DNA of 64,000 nucleotides from Bacteroidales bacterium (GCA_017471045.1 JAFUWZ010000007.1:62001-126000), one strand, 5' to 3'; positions 1 to 9,542 are shown, counted from the stretch's first letter. Notes: generated by a model from the sequence alone, not told the origin. Numbers and translations: made by a program.

Positions 1-185
1 ACTACAGCTACATGCTGATGCAGCAGATGTACGGCAGCATGAACGCGACCAGCTCCAAGACCATCAAGACCCTGGACAAAGACCGATACTACCAGGCATC
101 GCTCAACGGCCCGACCTATCCGGACGCCGGCCGGAGACCCAAAATGACCGTCACCTATTCCTTGCCCAAGAGTGGAGAGAACTGA
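1..185 (+). CDS. 3' end of an unidentified protein (partial)
   Basis: The frame starting at base 3 is open from the window edge and stops at the TGA at 183-185, giving about 60 C-terminal residues rich in Tyr, Met, Ser and Thr and ending in MTVTYSLPKSGEN. I do not recognise the family. The alternating polar/aromatic end could be the last strand of an outer-membrane barrel, but this is weak because the very end is polar. A hairpin follows 27 bases later and the next gene converges on it, which supports a real gene end here. Confidence 0.5.
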   Translation, partial: YSYMLMQQMYGSMNATSSKTIKTLDKDRYYQASLNGPTYPDAGRRPKMTVTYSLPKSGEN

Positions 186-212
186 TCCTGCTGCAACAGA
201 CAGACCATGAGA

Positions 213-241
213 AAGGCCGGCTGAACGAATCAGTCGGCCTT
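213..241. terminator. Hairpin terminator between convergent genes
   Basis: AAGGCCG at 213-219 pairs with CGGCCTT at 235-241. It lies between the partial plus-strand gene and acpP on the minus strand, so it probably ends both transcripts. Confidence 0.7.
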
Positions 242-263
242 CTTATGTACGAGCGTCCGCGAA

Positions 264-512
264 TTATTTCGCCTGGAGTTTCTCGTTGACTTTGTCGATC
301 GCGTCCTTCACGGTGGCAATCGTGCTGGTTTCCTCATCGGGAATCTTGATGTCGAACACCTTCTCGAACTCGAGGAGCAGCTCAACGGTGTCAAGGGAGT
401 CAGCGCCCAGATCGTTGGTAAAGCTGGCGGTCTCGGTGACCTCGGACTCTTCGACACCCAACTTGTCGATAATGATCGCTTTTACTTTTTTTACGATTTC
501 CTCGTATTCCAT
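264..512 (-). CDS. acpP: Acyl carrier protein
   Basis: 82 residues, the normal size for bacterial ACP, and very acidic. The motif [10 protein letters not shown] is the phosphopantetheine attachment site, with Ser39 as the modified residue. The protein carries growing acyl chains for cytosolic type II fatty acid synthesis. It is last on the minus strand after pnuC but has its own promoter (566-597), so it is probably transcribed alone. fabF, its usual neighbour in many bacteria, is not beside it. The start ATG is about 50 bases from the predicted transcription start. Confidence 0.95.
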   Translation of the reverse strand: MEYEEIVKKVKAIIIDKLGVEESEVTETASFTNDLGADSLDTVELLLEFEKVFDIKIPDEETSTIATVKDAIDKVNEKLQAK

Positions 513-565
513 AATAATTAAAATTAGTTTATGTTTTGTAATTACACGTCAGCCAAATAACTTGA

Positions 566-597
566 CAAAGGTAGAAAAACTATTTCTTATTTGCAAA
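566..597 (-). promoter_or_regulatory. acpP promoter (Bacteroidota type)
   Basis: On the minus strand TTTG (597-594) is followed after 20 bp by TACCTTTG (573-566), matching the Bacteroides TTTG/TAnnTTTG consensus. The upstream box overlaps the end of pnuC. Confidence 0.65.
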
Positions 598-1342
598 CAT
601 CCTCCTTTTTGCTAAGATTGTGCCAAATCCGCAGACCGTTCAGGGAGTTGATCAGATAGAAGCTGTACTTGATGATATAAATCACTGCATAGGAGCCGCC
701 TCCCGTCGCGAGCGACCGGGCCCACATCCAGATGGAGAAGACGTTGACCCCGATCCAGAAGAACCACTGCTCACGATAGGCCGTAGACATCAACGCCTGG
801 CCGAAGATATTGCACACCAGAGGCAGCACGTCCAGCACGACAGCCATCTTGAGGAACCCGTCGGCTGCCGACTTGTCGAAATGGGCGATCACCCCATACA
901 ACACCCCCGTCGAGACGACGAGGGCCAGGCCGATCCAAGCCCATTGCCGGCCGTCCAGCCGGCGTGCCCGCACCTGACCGGCCTCGTTGGACCCGCGTCT
1001 TTTCCATTGGGCAAAGCCCACGAACTGCATCGGCACGAAATACACGAAATGGAGGACGGCGTTGCCCAGGCCCGATCCCCCGTCGCGCCAGTTCATCAGG
1101 CACATCGCCCCGTAGATGGCGACGTCCAGCAAGCCGAACAGGAAGGTGATGATGCGCCCGTTGGCCGAACTGACGGTGGCCAGTACGCCCATCAGCGATC
1201 CGAAAGCGGCCAGCAGCAGCAGGCCGCGACCCTCCGCCTGGCCGCCCAGTTTGATCGCCGTCGCCAGCACGAGCGCCACGCTCATCCCGATCAGGATGAA
1301 CGCGGAAAACCAGCGGTTAAATTGCTTCTCATCCATTTTCAT
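587..1342 (-). CDS. pnuC: PnuC-family vitamin/nucleoside transporter
   Basis: 251 residues with about seven or eight hydrophobic segments and few charges between them. Two stretches are typical of PnuC: SSANGRIITFLFGLLDVAIY near residues 58-77 and FGQALMSTAYREQWFFWIGV near 180-200, the latter carrying the conserved W..FWI pattern. PnuC proteins move nicotinamide riboside or related vitamins by facilitated diffusion across the inner membrane; the exact substrate here is not visible. The start overlaps the end of uvrC by 14 bases, so the two are co-transcribed. A second ATG two codons later is an alternative start. No thiamine genes or riboswitch are next to it. Confidence 0.8.
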   Translation of the reverse strand: MKMDEKQFNRWFSAFILIGMSVALVLATAIKLGGQAEGRGLLLLAAFGSLMGVLATVSSANGRIITFLFGLLDVAIYGAMCLMNWRDGGSGLGNAVLHFVYFVPMQFVGFAQWKRRGSNEAGQVRARRLDGRQWAWIGLALVVSTGVLYGVIAHFDKSAADGFLKMAVVLDVLPLVCNIFGQALMSTAYREQWFFWIGVNVFSIWMWARSLATGGGSYAVIYIIKYSFYLINSLNGLRIWHNLSKKEDVCK

Positions 1343-3125
1343 TCAATCTCTCCTTGATGCGACGGGCCAGTGCCGGGCCGACCAGGCCGGCCAGGTCCTC
1401 CACGGGCGCCGCGGCGATGCGCGCCACGCTCCCGAAATGGATCAGCAGGCGCTGCTCGGTCTGCTCCCCCACCCCCTTGATTTCCCGCAGGACGGAATGC
1501 GTCTGTTGCTTGGAGCGCAGGCTGCGGTGGAACGTGATGCCGAAGCGGTGCGCCTCGTCACGGATATGCGTAATCAGGCGGAACGCCTGCGAATTGCGGT
1601 CCAGGAACAAGGGATACGGATCGCCGACCCGGATGACCTCTTCCATCCGCTCCGCCAGGCCCACGACGGTCAGCCGGTCCTGGATCCCCAGCTCGCAGAG
1701 CGCCTGCCAGGCGAAGTTGAGCTGTCCTTTGCCTCCGTCGATGACGATCAGTTGCGGCAGGTCGTCCGGCGCTTCTTCCAGCATGCGCGTGTAGCGACGG
1801 TTGACGATCTCCTTCATCGAGGCATAGTCGTTGGCGCCCACGACGGTCTTGATCTTGAACTTGCGGTAATCCTTCTTGGACGGTTCGCCACCCCGGAACA
1901 CGACACAGGCCGCCACGGGATTAGTGCCCTGGATGTTGGAGTTGTCGAAACACTCCATGTGCTCGGGCGTCTCCTCCATCCCGAGCGCCTGACGCAGGTT
2001 CTCGAGCGCCATGGCGCGGTATTCGTCCGGATGCGAATGCTCCTTCTGCTTGAGGTTGGCCAGCTGGAACTCCTTCGCATTCTTGACGCTCAGCTCAAGG
2101 AGCGCATACTTGTCACCCTTGACGGGAATTCGGAACTCCACGCCCCCGATCTCCACATCGGGCAGGAAGGGCACGATGATCTCCCGGCTCAGCTCGCCGA
2201 ATTTGGCCTCGATCTCGGCGATGAAGGTGCTCAGCACAGCCGCCGGCTCCTCCTCGATCCCGAGTTTGAAACCCAGGTTGAGCGACTGCACGATCGAGCC
2301 CCCGCGGATGCGCAGGAAGTTGCCGTAACTCTCCAACGAGTCCGAGACCAGCGAAAAGACGTCGCAGTTGAGATCGCGTGCGCTGGAGATGACCGAACGG
2401 GCATAATGCTTCCGGAGCGAGTCAATCTTGAGCTTGCAGCCCTGCGCCGTCTCGAAATCCAGATCCTCGGCGGCGGCATGCATCCGGACCTCCAGGTCGC
2501 GCAGGATATCCCCGACGCCCCCCTTCAGAAGCGAGACGATCTCCCCGATCCAGCCGTTGTACTCTTCCATCGAGACGGCGCCGATGCAGCAGCCCTTGCA
2601 CTTGCCGATATGGTAGTCCAGGCAGGGACGCATCTTGCCCCGCAGGATCGTATCCGAGTCGATCTTGAAATGGCAGGTGCGCAAGGGGTAGTTGCGGGCA
2701 AAGAAGTCCAGCAGGTTGCGCGCGTGCATCACCGAAGAATAGGGGCCGAAATAGCGGGACCCGTTCTGGACCACGCGCCGCGTCAGGAAGACCTTGGGAT
2801 AGGGATCGGCCGTCACGCAGATCCAGGGATAGGTCTTGGAATCCTTCAGGAGGATGTTGTATTTGGGCTTGTACTGCTTGATCAAGTTGTTCTCCAGCAG
2901 CAGGGCGTCCGCTTCGCTGTCCACGACCGAATACTGTGCGTCCGCGATCCGGGACACCAGCACGCGGGTCTTGATGTTGAGCCGCTCCGGCGGGACAAAA
3001 TACTGGGCCACGCGCTTGTGCAGGTCCTTGGCTTTGCCCACATAGATCACATTCCCCGCGGCGTCGTAATAGCGATACACGCCCGAGGAATGCGGAAAGA
3101 GTGCTATTTTCTCTTTGACCGTCAA
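1329..3125 (-). CDS. uvrC: UvrABC system protein C (excision nuclease)
   Basis: 598 residues, full length for UvrC. The N-terminus has the GIY-YIG nuclease domain (SGVYRYYDAAGNVIYVGKA, residues about 14-32), which makes the 3' incision. A UVR segment for UvrB contact lies around residues 200-235. The RNase H-like domain for the 5' incision follows (CFDNSNIQGTNPVAACVVF near 390), and a helix-hairpin-helix DNA-binding end (IKGVGEQTEQRLLIHFG) closes the protein. It acts in nucleotide excision repair. The start overlaps the stop of the TlpA-like gene by 4 bases, indicating translational coupling in an operon with unrelated functions. Confidence 0.97.
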   Translation of the reverse strand: MTVKEKIALFPHSSGVYRYYDAAGNVIYVGKAKDLHKRVAQYFVPPERLNIKTRVLVSRIADAQYSVVDSEADALLLENNLIKQYKPKYNILLKDSKTYPWICVTADPYPKVFLTRRVVQNGSRYFGPYSSVMHARNLLDFFARNYPLRTCHFKIDSDTILRGKMRPCLDYHIGKCKGCCIGAVSMEEYNGWIGEIVSLLKGGVGDILRDLEVRMHAAAEDLDFETAQGCKLKIDSLRKHYARSVISSARDLNCDVFSLVSDSLESYGNFLRIRGGSIVQSLNLGFKLGIEEEPAAVLSTFIAEIEAKFGELSREIIVPFLPDVEIGGVEFRIPVKGDKYALLELSVKNAKEFQLANLKQKEHSHPDEYRAMALENLRQALGMEETPEHMECFDNSNIQGTNPVAACVVFRGGEPSKKDYRKFKIKTVVGANDYASMKEIVNRRYTRMLEEAPDDLPQLIVIDGGKGQLNFAWQALCELGIQDRLTVVGLAERMEEVIRVGDPYPLFLDRNSQAFRLITHIRDEAHRFGITFHRSLRSKQQTHSVLREIKGVGEQTEQRLLIHFGSVARIAAAPVEDLAGLVGPALARRIKERLNENG

Positions 3126-3967
3126 TGCTTTGCCTTGACGTTGCGGGAGACGGCGGCTTCGATCCCTTCCCCGCGCAGGTCACGGTTCAGAATGATGCCG
3201 TCGGGGCCGATCAGGATGATGTGCGGGATCCCTTCGATGCCGTACAGGTCGGTCGGGACTTGCTGGGCATTGACGATCTGGTGCCAGGTGATGCCCAGCT
3301 CGGCAGCCGCCTTGGCGGTGTCTTCAGGTTTGTCCCAGACGGCGACGCTCAGGACGTCGAAATCTTCTCCGGCGTACTTGTCATAGACTGCCTTGATATT
3401 GGGCAGCTCGGCCTTGCAGGGGCCGCACCAGCTGGCCCAGAAGTCCACGAGGAGGTACTTGCCCTTGCCGGCATAGTCGGAAAGCCTGACCGTGCTCGCC
3501 TCGGCGTTGTCGGGATCCTGGACGATCGTGAAATCCACGAAAGGCTGCCCGGCCTTGGTGCTCTTCTTGGCCTGGACGCTCTGCAGGGCCTTCTGAACGA
3601 AGTCATCCTCCTTTACCTTGGGACCCAGGCAGCCCAGCAGTTCTTCCTGCTCATCGACATCGAAGAAGTAGTAGGCATACTTCAGGGCCTCGAGGCCGGC
3701 TCCGTCATTTTTGTTTTTCCGGATCGTCGTCTTGCAAAAGTCCTTGATTTGCCCGGCCACTTTTTCCTGGAGCAAGTTCACGGCCTCCTGCTGCTGCTCG
3801 GCCGTCAGGTCAGCATTCTGCTTGATCGTCACCAACTCCTCGGAGAAGGCCTTTTCATAATTTTCGATCTCCGACTGGAAATCCTTGATCTTCTGCTCCA
3901 CCGGAGCATTCGCGCAGCCGATCAGGGCCATCAGGGCCGCCGCTGCCGTCCATAGTGCTTTTTTCAT
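3122..3967 (-). CDS. TlpA/ResA-like thioredoxin-fold lipoprotein
   Basis: I chose the ATG at 3967 because it begins a lipoprotein signal (MKKALWTAAAALMALIGCAN, with Cys20 as lipidation site) and has GAAAGGAAG just before it; the longer open frame adds 17 unlikely residues. Residues about 20-140 are a charged helical region. A thioredoxin domain follows, with WASWCGPCK as the redox CXXC motif and a cis-Pro (GIPHI). Such proteins reduce or exchange disulfides in the periplasm, anchored to a membrane. The gene follows the beta-helix gene after about 50 bases and overlaps uvrC by 4 bases. A near-consensus box TATCTTTA lies about 20 bases upstream. Confidence 0.88.
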   Translation of the reverse strand: MKKALWTAAAALMALIGCANAPVEQKIKDFQSEIENYEKAFSEELVTIKQNADLTAEQQQEAVNLLQEKVAGQIKDFCKTTIRKNKNDGAGLEALKYAYYFFDVDEQEELLGCLGPKVKEDDFVQKALQSVQAKKSTKAGQPFVDFTIVQDPDNAEASTVRLSDYAGKGKYLLVDFWASWCGPCKAELPNIKAVYDKYAGEDFDVLSVAVWDKPEDTAKAAAELGITWHQIVNAQQVPTDLYGIEGIPHIILIGPDGIILNRDLRGEGIEAAVSRNVKAKH

Positions 3968-4018
3968 CTTCCTTTCGTTGTTTATCGCATAAAGATAGTG
4001 ATTTTTACCAAAATACAA

Positions 4019-5527
4019 CTATCGGAGGACTTCGTAGCCGCGAAACATCGCCTCGTTCCGGCTGAGGCCGAGCGGTTTCCCGCTCAGGACCGTGACATTC
4101 TTCAGGACGACCTGGCCCTCCGCCCTATAGGGCAGCAGATCGGGCTTTGACACATCCCGTCCGAACGTACCGAAGATCATCGGACCGGCGTAACGCTCGT
4201 CCGTGAGCCCGCTGTCGTCGATCACGAGGTTTTCCAGGAGGATTTTCTCCGGCAGGCGGCACTCGTAGCCGAAATCGTGCGTACCGTCATTGGTACCGAT
4301 GATGAGGGACAGTTCCTTGAGGGACTTCCGGGCCGGGACGAAACGGCAGTTGCGGACGATAATGTCCCCGTCCCAGGAACTGCCGTAGTCGCTCCGGAAA
4401 GAAATCAGGCGGGAGGCGCGTACCTCGCTGTCCTGGAGGAGGATCGTACCGAAGCCGACCATCTGGACGCCCATGTGACCGAAAGTACAATTCGTCAAGG
4501 TCACGTCCTTGACTCCCATGTGGGCATCGAAACGGGAGAACACGCAGTCATCCATCGAGAGGTTCTTGCAGAAATTGGAGCCGAACAGGCCCCAGTACCG
4601 GCTGTCGTCGATATCGGTCGTCTGGCGGCAATGCTCCCAGCGGATATTCACCGCCCGGTTGGCCCCCAGGTCATAGGAGCCCATGCTGACCGGCAGGCCG
4701 GCGGCGCCGATGGTCTGATACGTCTTGTGGGCGGTGAAGGTGCAGCCCGTGATCAGGATATCCGCAGCCTTCACCACGTTCAGAAAGCCGGTGTAGGGAG
4801 CGCCGTGTTCCTCCAGCTCGCCCTCGACCAGGTGGGTCAAGCCTTCCACCCGGACGTTCGAGCGCTCGATCTGGAAGCCGCGGTGATGGTAGGTATATCG
4901 GCTGGGCATCTGGTTGGCCCGGGTCGTGAAAACGCCGCCCCGGATCGTCAGCGTCTTCCGATCGATCGGATAGGCCACCATCTTCGAGACCGAAACGTAG
5001 TCCCACACGGGAGCCGAACTCGCTTCGATGGTCCCGTCCGCGTCGGCCACGAAGACTTCGGTCTTGTCCGTCCCGTTGTTCTGGTTCAGGCCCTTGCGGA
5101 TATAGACTTTTTCGCTGTCATCGACGACCTCGACCAGGCTGCGGGCCGGCAGGGCGACGCCCAGAGACTTCTGGCCCCGGGAGAGGGATGCAATTCCGTC
5201 GAGTTGCACGGGCTCCTGACTGGGCTTCACCAGGAAGACGGGCGTCTTGTAGTGGGTCAGATCGACATCGTCGATCACGAAACGGGCCTGCCCGAAGTCC
5301 ACGTCCGTTTGGATGACGGCCGTCAGCCCGTCGCCCCGGAGCAGGTAGGTCTTTCCTTCATCCGCCTTGACCGGCAGGCCTTTTTCATTGGCGAAGCGGT
5401 GCGTCTCCACGATGGCCGGGAAATCGTCATGCACGCCGTCTCCCACGGCTCCAAACTGTTCGTAAGTGACAAAACGGGGATTGCATGCGACAAACGCAAA
5501 CAGCAGAATAACAAAAATCTTTTTCAT
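4019..5527 (-). CDS. Right-handed beta-helix lipoprotein (pectate-lyase-3 type)
   Basis: 502 residues. A short lipoprotein signal (KKIFVILLFAFVACN, Cys15) is followed by YEQFGAVGDGVHDDFPAI, the usual N-terminal signature of pectate-lyase-3 beta-helix proteins (GH28-like and phage tailspike relatives). Residues about 190-450 contain repeating short strands with many Cys, Asn and Val, consistent with beta-helix coils. It probably sits on the cell surface and binds or cuts a polysaccharide, but no catalytic Asp set can be assigned by eye, so activity is unknown. It has its own promoter (5571-5578) just inside the end of the ribosomal cluster. Confidence 0.75.
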   Translation of the reverse strand: MKKIFVILLFAFVACNPRFVTYEQFGAVGDGVHDDFPAIVETHRFANEKGLPVKADEGKTYLLRGDGLTAVIQTDVDFGQARFVIDDVDLTHYKTPVFLVKPSQEPVQLDGIASLSRGQKSLGVALPARSLVEVVDDSEKVYIRKGLNQNNGTDKTEVFVADADGTIEASSAPVWDYVSVSKMVAYPIDRKTLTIRGGVFTTRANQMPSRYTYHHRGFQIERSNVRVEGLTHLVEGELEEHGAPYTGFLNVVKAADILITGCTFTAHKTYQTIGAAGLPVSMGSYDLGANRAVNIRWEHCRQTTDIDDSRYWGLFGSNFCKNLSMDDCVFSRFDAHMGVKDVTLTNCTFGHMGVQMVGFGTILLQDSEVRASRLISFRSDYGSSWDGDIIVRNCRFVPARKSLKELSLIIGTNDGTHDFGYECRLPEKILLENLVIDDSGLTDERYAGPMIFGTFGRDVSKPDLLPYRAEGQVVLKNVTVLSGKPLGLSRNEAMFRGYEVLR

Positions 5528-5541
5528 AGTATTAAACGTAA

Positions 5542-5568
5542 GCCGGCTCCGGAAAATCCGGAACCGGC
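5542..5568 (-). terminator. Hairpin at end of ribosomal cluster
   Basis: GCCGGCTCCGG (5542-5552) pairs with CCGGAACCGGC (5558-5568), one mismatch, loop of five. On the minus strand it follows the rpsC stop and is followed by a modestly T-rich stretch. It also lies just downstream of the beta-helix gene promoter, so it may instead be that gene's leader hairpin. Confidence 0.55.
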
Positions 5569-5570
5569 AT

Positions 5571-5578
5571 CAAATATA
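5571..5578 (-). promoter_or_regulatory. -7 box for the beta-helix lipoprotein gene
   Basis: The minus strand reads TATATTTG, an exact TAnnTTTG box, 43 bases upstream of the ATG at 5527. No clear TTTG box was found 19-21 bp upstream. Confidence 0.5.
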
Positions 5579-5599
5579 GTCAATTTTCCAGAAAGAAAA

Positions 5600-6361
5600 C
5601 TAACGGGCGTTGTTGTCCCTGCGGGGACGACGGTCGCGGTCGCCGCCACGGCGGTCACGACGGTCGCCGCGAGGGGCGCGAGGGGAACCCTGGGCGCTGG
5701 CGTTGGCGGCCATCAGGGCAGCAGGGGTCAGGTCCTGCTTGCCATAGCGCTCGCCGTTGCAGATCCAGACCTTGATGCCGAGGCAACCGACCTTGGTGTT
5801 GGCGACAGCCAGCGCATAGTCGATGTCCGCACGGAAGGTGTGGAGCGGGGTACGGCCCTCTTTGAACATCTCGCTGCGGGCGATTTCGGCACCGCCGACG
5901 CGGCCGCTGATCTGCACCTTGATGCCTTCGGCACCGACGCGCATCGTGTTGGCGATGGCCATCTTGATGGCGCGGCGATAGGACACACGGCCCTCGATCT
6001 GGCGGGCGATGTTGTCCGCAACGATGTGGGCATCCACCTCAGGGCGCTTCACCTCGAAGATGTTGATCTGGACGTCCTTCTTGGTGACCTTCTTCAGTTC
6101 TTCCTTGAGTTTGTCGACCTCGGCGCCGCCTTTACCGATGATGACGCCCGGACGGGCGGCATAGATCGTGACGGTGATGAGCTTCAGCGTACGCTCGATG
6201 ATGATCTTGCTGAGGCTGGCCTTCGCGAGGCGGTTGCTCAAATACTTGCGGATCTCGAAGTCTTCCGCGATCTTCTCGGGATAGTTGCCACCGACCCAGT
6301 TGGAGTCCCAACCACGGGTGATACCGATTCTGTTGCTGATAGGATTAGTTTTCTGTCCCAT
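5600..6361 (-). CDS. rpsC: 30S ribosomal protein S3
   Basis: 253 residues, slightly long for S3. The start ([20 protein letters not shown]) and the KH RNA-binding motif ([17 protein letters not shown]) are typical. S3 lines the mRNA entry tunnel of the small subunit. The last about 25 residues form an Arg/Asp-rich low-complexity tail ([16 protein letters not shown]). It is the last gene of this ribosomal cluster; rplP, which normally follows, is absent, and a hairpin and a beta-helix gene come next instead. Confidence 0.97.
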   Translation of the reverse strand: MGQKTNPISNRIGITRGWDSNWVGGNYPEKIAEDFEIRKYLSNRLAKASLSKIIIERTLKLITVTIYAARPGVIIGKGGAEVDKLKEELKKVTKKDVQINIFEVKRPEVDAHIVADNIARQIEGRVSYRRAIKMAIANTMRVGAEGIKVQISGRVGGAEIARSEMFKEGRTPLHTFRADIDYALAVANTKVGCLGIKVWICNGERYGKQDLTPAALMAANASAQGSPRAPRGDRRDRRGGDRDRRPRRDNNAR

Positions 6362-6363
6362 AA

Positions 6364-6780
6364 TTACTCCTCCACAGTTGCGGGTTTGACATCGAGGATG
6401 ACGGTCACGTGGTTAGAACGCTTGCGGATGCGGCCGGCCCGGCCCTGCGGGCAAGGACGGATGCGCTTCAGCGTGCGGCCTTCGCCGACCATGATGGTCT
6501 TGACGTAGACGTTGCCGTTGTCGAGTTCTTTGCTCTGATCGGGATTCTTGGCTTCCCAGTTGGCGATGGCGCTGCGGAGAAGCACCTCAAGATCCTTGGA
6601 AGCAGCTCTCTTGGAGAACTTCAGCAGATCGAGCGCACGGTTGACTTCCACTCCTCTCACAGTGTCGGCGACAAGCCGCATCTTACGGGGAGACGTGGGG
6701 ATATCGTTAGCTTTGGCGATGGCCGTCACCTTCTTGGCTTCCTTATATTTCTCAGCCATCAGTCTTTTTCTTTTTCCCAT
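6364..6780 (-). CDS. rplV: 50S ribosomal protein L22
   Basis: 138 residues. The block [20 protein letters not shown] and the C-terminal [20 protein letters not shown] are diagnostic of L22, a 23S rRNA-binding protein whose loop lines the peptide exit tunnel. The ATG at 6780 gives an N-terminus beginning [14 protein letters not shown], which fits Bacteroidota L22 with a short basic extension; an internal ATG at 6759 is possible. It lies between rpsS and rpsC, 2 bases before rpsC. Confidence 0.97.
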   Translation of the reverse strand: MGKRKRLMAEKYKEAKKVTAIAKANDIPTSPRKMRLVADTVRGVEVNRALDLLKFSKRAASKDLEVLLRSAIANWEAKNPDQSKELDNGNVYVKTIMVGEGRTLKRIRPCPQGRAGRIRKRSNHVTVILDVKPATVEE

Positions 6781-6799
6781 AATGCCTAGTCTTTAAACA

Positions 6800-7072
6800 T
6801 TACTTCTTATTGTTGCCTGAATGGCCTCTGAAAATACGGGTGGGAGCGAACTCGCCGAGTTTGTGGCCGACCATCTGCTCGGTGACATAAACAGGAATGA
6901 ACTTGTTTCCGTTATGCACAGCGATCGTATGGCCGATGAAGTCAGGTGAAATCATGCTGGCGCGGGACCAGGTCTTGACCACCTCTTTCTTCTTGCTACC
7001 TTCATTCATAGCAAGGATCCTCTTCTCCAGGGCTTCCTGGATGTACGGACCTTTTCTTAAAGAACGACTCAT
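6800..7072 (-). CDS. rpsS: 30S ribosomal protein S19
   Basis: 90 residues, standard for S19. [19 protein letters not shown] and the central [20 protein letters not shown] are the family signatures. S19 sits in the head of the 30S subunit next to S13. It lies in the conserved order rplB-rpsS-rplV, 13 bases after rplB. Confidence 0.98.
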   Translation of the reverse strand: MSRSLRKGPYIQEALEKRILAMNEGSKKKEVVKTWSRASMISPDFIGHTIAVHNGNKFIPVYVTEQMVGHKLGEFAPTRIFRGHSGNNKK

Positions 7073-7085
7073 AATTTATTCCTGT

Positions 7086-7910
7086 TTATTTCTTTCTTCT
7101 CTCAATGATGAACTTGTTGGAAGCGGCCTTCGGGTTGCGGGTCTTGTAACCCTTTGCCGGCAGACCCTTGCGGGAACGCGGGTGACCACCGGAGGCGCGG
7201 CCTTCACCACCACCCATCGGGTGATCGACCGGGTTCATCACGACACCCCGGTTGTGAGGACGGCGGCCCAGCCAGCGGCTGCGGCCGGCCTTGCCGAAGG
7301 ACTCGAGGTTGTGATCCGGATTGGAAACGGTACCGACCGTCGCGCGGCAGGAGACGAGGACCATGCGGGTCTCGCCCGAAGGCAGACGGAGGACGGCGTG
7401 CGTGCCCTCACGGGCGGCGAGCTGCGCGAACGTACCGGCGGAGCGGGCCATGACGGCGCCCTGTCCGGGACGGAGCTCGATATTGTGCACGAGGGTACCT
7501 ACAGGAATTTCACTGAGAGGGAGGCAGTTGCCGACCTCGGGCGCGACGCCCTTGCCGGAAGCGATCACCTGACCGACCTTGAGGCCGTTCGGGGCGATGA
7601 TATACCGCTTCTCTCCATCTTCATACTCGACGAGCGCGATGCGGGCGCTGCGGTTGGGGTCGTACTCGATGGTGAGGACCTTCGCCGTGCAGTCATCCTT
7701 GGTGCGCAGGAAGTCGATGATGCGATACATTCTCTTGTGGCCGCCGCCGATGTAGCGGACAGTCATCTGGCCGGTGTTGTTGCGGCCGCCCGTCTTATGG
7801 AGGGGCTCCAACAATACCTTGTGAGGTTTCTTGGCGGTAATCTCGTCGAAGGAGCTGATCGCCTTGTTTCTCTGACCCGGGGTTACCGGTTTGAATTTCT
7901 TGATAGCCAT
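7086..7910 (-). CDS. rplB: 50S ribosomal protein L2
   Basis: 274 residues, full length. The N-terminus ([15 protein letters not shown]) and the C-terminal [20 protein letters not shown] match L2; the latter includes the universally conserved His needed for peptidyl transferase function. L2 binds 23S rRNA and helps join the subunits. It is 13 bases downstream of rplW. Confidence 0.98.
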   Translation of the reverse strand: MAIKKFKPVTPGQRNKAISSFDEITAKKPHKVLLEPLHKTGGRNNTGQMTVRYIGGGHKRMYRIIDFLRTKDDCTAKVLTIEYDPNRSARIALVEYEDGEKRYIIAPNGLKVGQVIASGKGVAPEVGNCLPLSEIPVGTLVHNIELRPGQGAVMARSAGTFAQLAAREGTHAVLRLPSGETRMVLVSCRATVGTVSNPDHNLESFGKAGRSRWLGRRPHNRGVVMNPVDHPMGGGEGRASGGHPRSRKGLPAKGYKTRNPKAASNKFIIERRKK

Positions 7911-7923
7911 TGTCTAACCCTCC

Positions 7924-8214
7924 TTAAATATTAGCGTAGAAATCGATCTTGTCATCACCAGCGAGCGTGACATACGCCTTCTTGAAGTGATTGCTGCGGC
8001 CCCTGAGGAGACCGGCCTTGGTGTAGCGGGAGCGTCTCTTACCGTGGTAGTTGACGGTATTGACATCCTCGACGGTCACGTTGTACATCTGCTCCACCGC
8101 CTTCTTGATCTCGAGCTTGTTGGCCCGACGGTCCACGATGAAACCGTAACGGTTGAGCTTCTCGCCCTGATCCGTCATCTTTTCTGTTACGATAGGCTTA
8201 AATATGATTCCCAT
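7924..8214 (-). CDS. rplW: 50S ribosomal protein L23
   Basis: 96 residues. FKPIVTEKMTDQGEKLNRYG and ANKLEIKKAVEQMYNVTVED are the L23 signatures. The protein lies at the exit of the peptide tunnel, where trigger factor and SRP dock. It lies between rplD and rplB in the conserved order. Confidence 0.97.
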   Translation of the reverse strand: MGIIFKPIVTEKMTDQGEKLNRYGFIVDRRANKLEIKKAVEQMYNVTVEDVNTVNYHGKRRSRYTKAGLLRGRSNHFKKAYVTLAGDDKIDFYANI

Positions 8215-8226
8215 GGTACATTCTTT

Positions 8227-8853
8227 TTATTTGACGCGGGCCGAAAGGATATCCTGAACGCCGTCGACCAGCACCAGCGAATTCGCATTCATGATGGTGT
8301 AGGTGTTGATCTCATCGACGGTGATCACCTTCACTTCGGGGAGGTTGCGTGATGAAAGATAAATATTGGTTGAAGTCTCGGGAAGGACGACGAGGACCTT
8401 GCGGGTGCCGGCCTTGATGTTCGCGAGAATGGAAAGGAGCTCCTTGGTCTTCGGGGCTTCCATCACGAAAGGCTCCACGAAGGTGATCGCGTTCTCCTGC
8501 GCCTTGTAGGTGAGGGCGGAACGGCGGGCCAGGGACTTGACCTTCTTGTTCAACTTGGTCCGATACAGACGCGGCTTGGGACCGAACACGCGGCCGCCGC
8601 CGACGAAGATATTGGCTTTCAAGCTGCCGTGACGGGCACCGCCGCCGCCTTTCTGGCGACCGAGCTTCTTGGTGCTGTAGGCAACTTCGCTGCGATCCTT
8701 AGTCTTCGCGGTACCCTGACGCTGATGGTTGAGGTACTGGACGACGTCGAGATATACGGCATGGTCGTTCGGCTCGATGCCGAACACGTTCTCATCAAGA
8801 ACAACCTTCTTTCCGGATTCAGATCCGTCAATTTTCAAAACTGCCAATTCCAT
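8227..8853 (-). CDS. rplD: 50S ribosomal protein L4
   Basis: 208 residues from the ATG at 8853 (MELAVLKIDGSESGKKVVL). A longer frame adds six residues and would overlap rplC, so the internal ATG is preferred. The block RQKGGGGARHGSLKANIFVG matches the L4 loop that enters the exit tunnel. In some bacteria L4 also represses its own operon; nothing here shows whether that applies. Confidence 0.96.
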   Translation of the reverse strand: MELAVLKIDGSESGKKVVLDENVFGIEPNDHAVYLDVVQYLNHQRQGTAKTKDRSEVAYSTKKLGRQKGGGGARHGSLKANIFVGGGRVFGPKPRLYRTKLNKKVKSLARRSALTYKAQENAITFVEPFVMEAPKTKELLSILANIKAGTRKVLVVLPETSTNIYLSSRNLPEVKVITVDEINTYTIMNANSLVLVDGVQDILSARVK

Positions 8854-8857
8854 ACGC

Positions 8858-9484
8858 TTAAGCCTCCACAATTACATAAGAACCTCTGGCTCCGGGAACG
8901 GAACCCTTGACGACGAGAAGATTGTACTCAGGGTCAACTTTGAGAACCTTCAGGTTGAAAACCTTCACCCGTTCGTTGCCCATGTGTCCGGCCATCCTCA
9001 TACCGGGGAAGACGCGGGAAGGCCACGAAGATGCACCCATGGAACCGGGGTGACGGAGACGGTTGTGCTGGCCGTGGGTCTTGCCACCGACGCCGGCGAA
9101 GTGGTGACGGTGTACGACACCCTGGAACCCCTTACCCTTGGAAGTACCGACGATGTCCACGAACGGGACTTCGTCACTGAGGATGTCCTCGACGGTGACG
9201 ACATCGCCGAGCGCGAGCTCCTTGGAGAAATCCGCCGGGAATTCGACGAGTTTCTTCCTGGGGGTGGTACCCGCTTTCTTGAAGTGCCCCTGGAGAGGCT
9301 TGCTGGTGTGTTTTTCGGTGGTTTCGTCATAGGCAAGCTGTACAGCGGCATAGCCATCTTTCTCTACTGTACGCAATTGCGTGACAACACACGGCCCAGC
9401 TTCGATAACGGTGCATGGAATATTTTTTCCATCGGCACCGAAAACGGAAGTCATTCCGATTTTCTTTCCAATTAATCCAGGCAT
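8858..9484 (-). CDS. rplC: 50S ribosomal protein L3
   Basis: 208 residues. The N-terminus ([19 protein letters not shown]) and [19 protein letters not shown] are diagnostic of L3, an early assembly protein near the peptidyl transferase centre. It is the first gene of the cluster. rpsJ, which normally precedes it, is not upstream; a promoter and the divergent cdaA gene are. Confidence 0.98.
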   Translation of the reverse strand: MPGLIGKKIGMTSVFGADGKNIPCTVIEAGPCVVTQLRTVEKDGYAAVQLAYDETTEKHTSKPLQGHFKKAGTTPRKKLVEFPADFSKELALGDVVTVEDILSDEVPFVDIVGTSKGKGFQGVVHRHHFAGVGGKTHGQHNRLRHPGSMGASSWPSRVFPGMRMAGHMGNERVKVFNLKVLKVDPEYNLLVVKGSVPGARGSYVIVEA

Positions 9485-9518
9485 TGTTTGATAATTAATT
9501 GATAATAAATAACTTAAT

Positions 9519-9539
9519 TCCGCCGCATATTTTGGCGGG
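9519..9539 (-). promoter_or_regulatory. Hairpin at the 5' end of the rplC-rpsC transcript
   Basis: CCGCC (9520-9524) pairs with GGCGG (9534-9538) across a 9-base AT-rich loop. The -7 box ends at 9543, so the transcript should start at or inside this hairpin. It could protect the 5' end or be a regulatory leader; it could also be chance. Confidence 0.35.
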
Positions 9540-9542
9540 CTG

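Noticed and set aside
513-586. A riboswitch controlling pnuC or acpP
   Set aside because: The gap is only 74 bases, lies after pnuC rather than before it, and shows just a promoter.
8854-8871. Upstream start for rplD
   Set aside because: It would overlap rplC and add six residues not found in L4 proteins; the ATG at 8853 fits the family.
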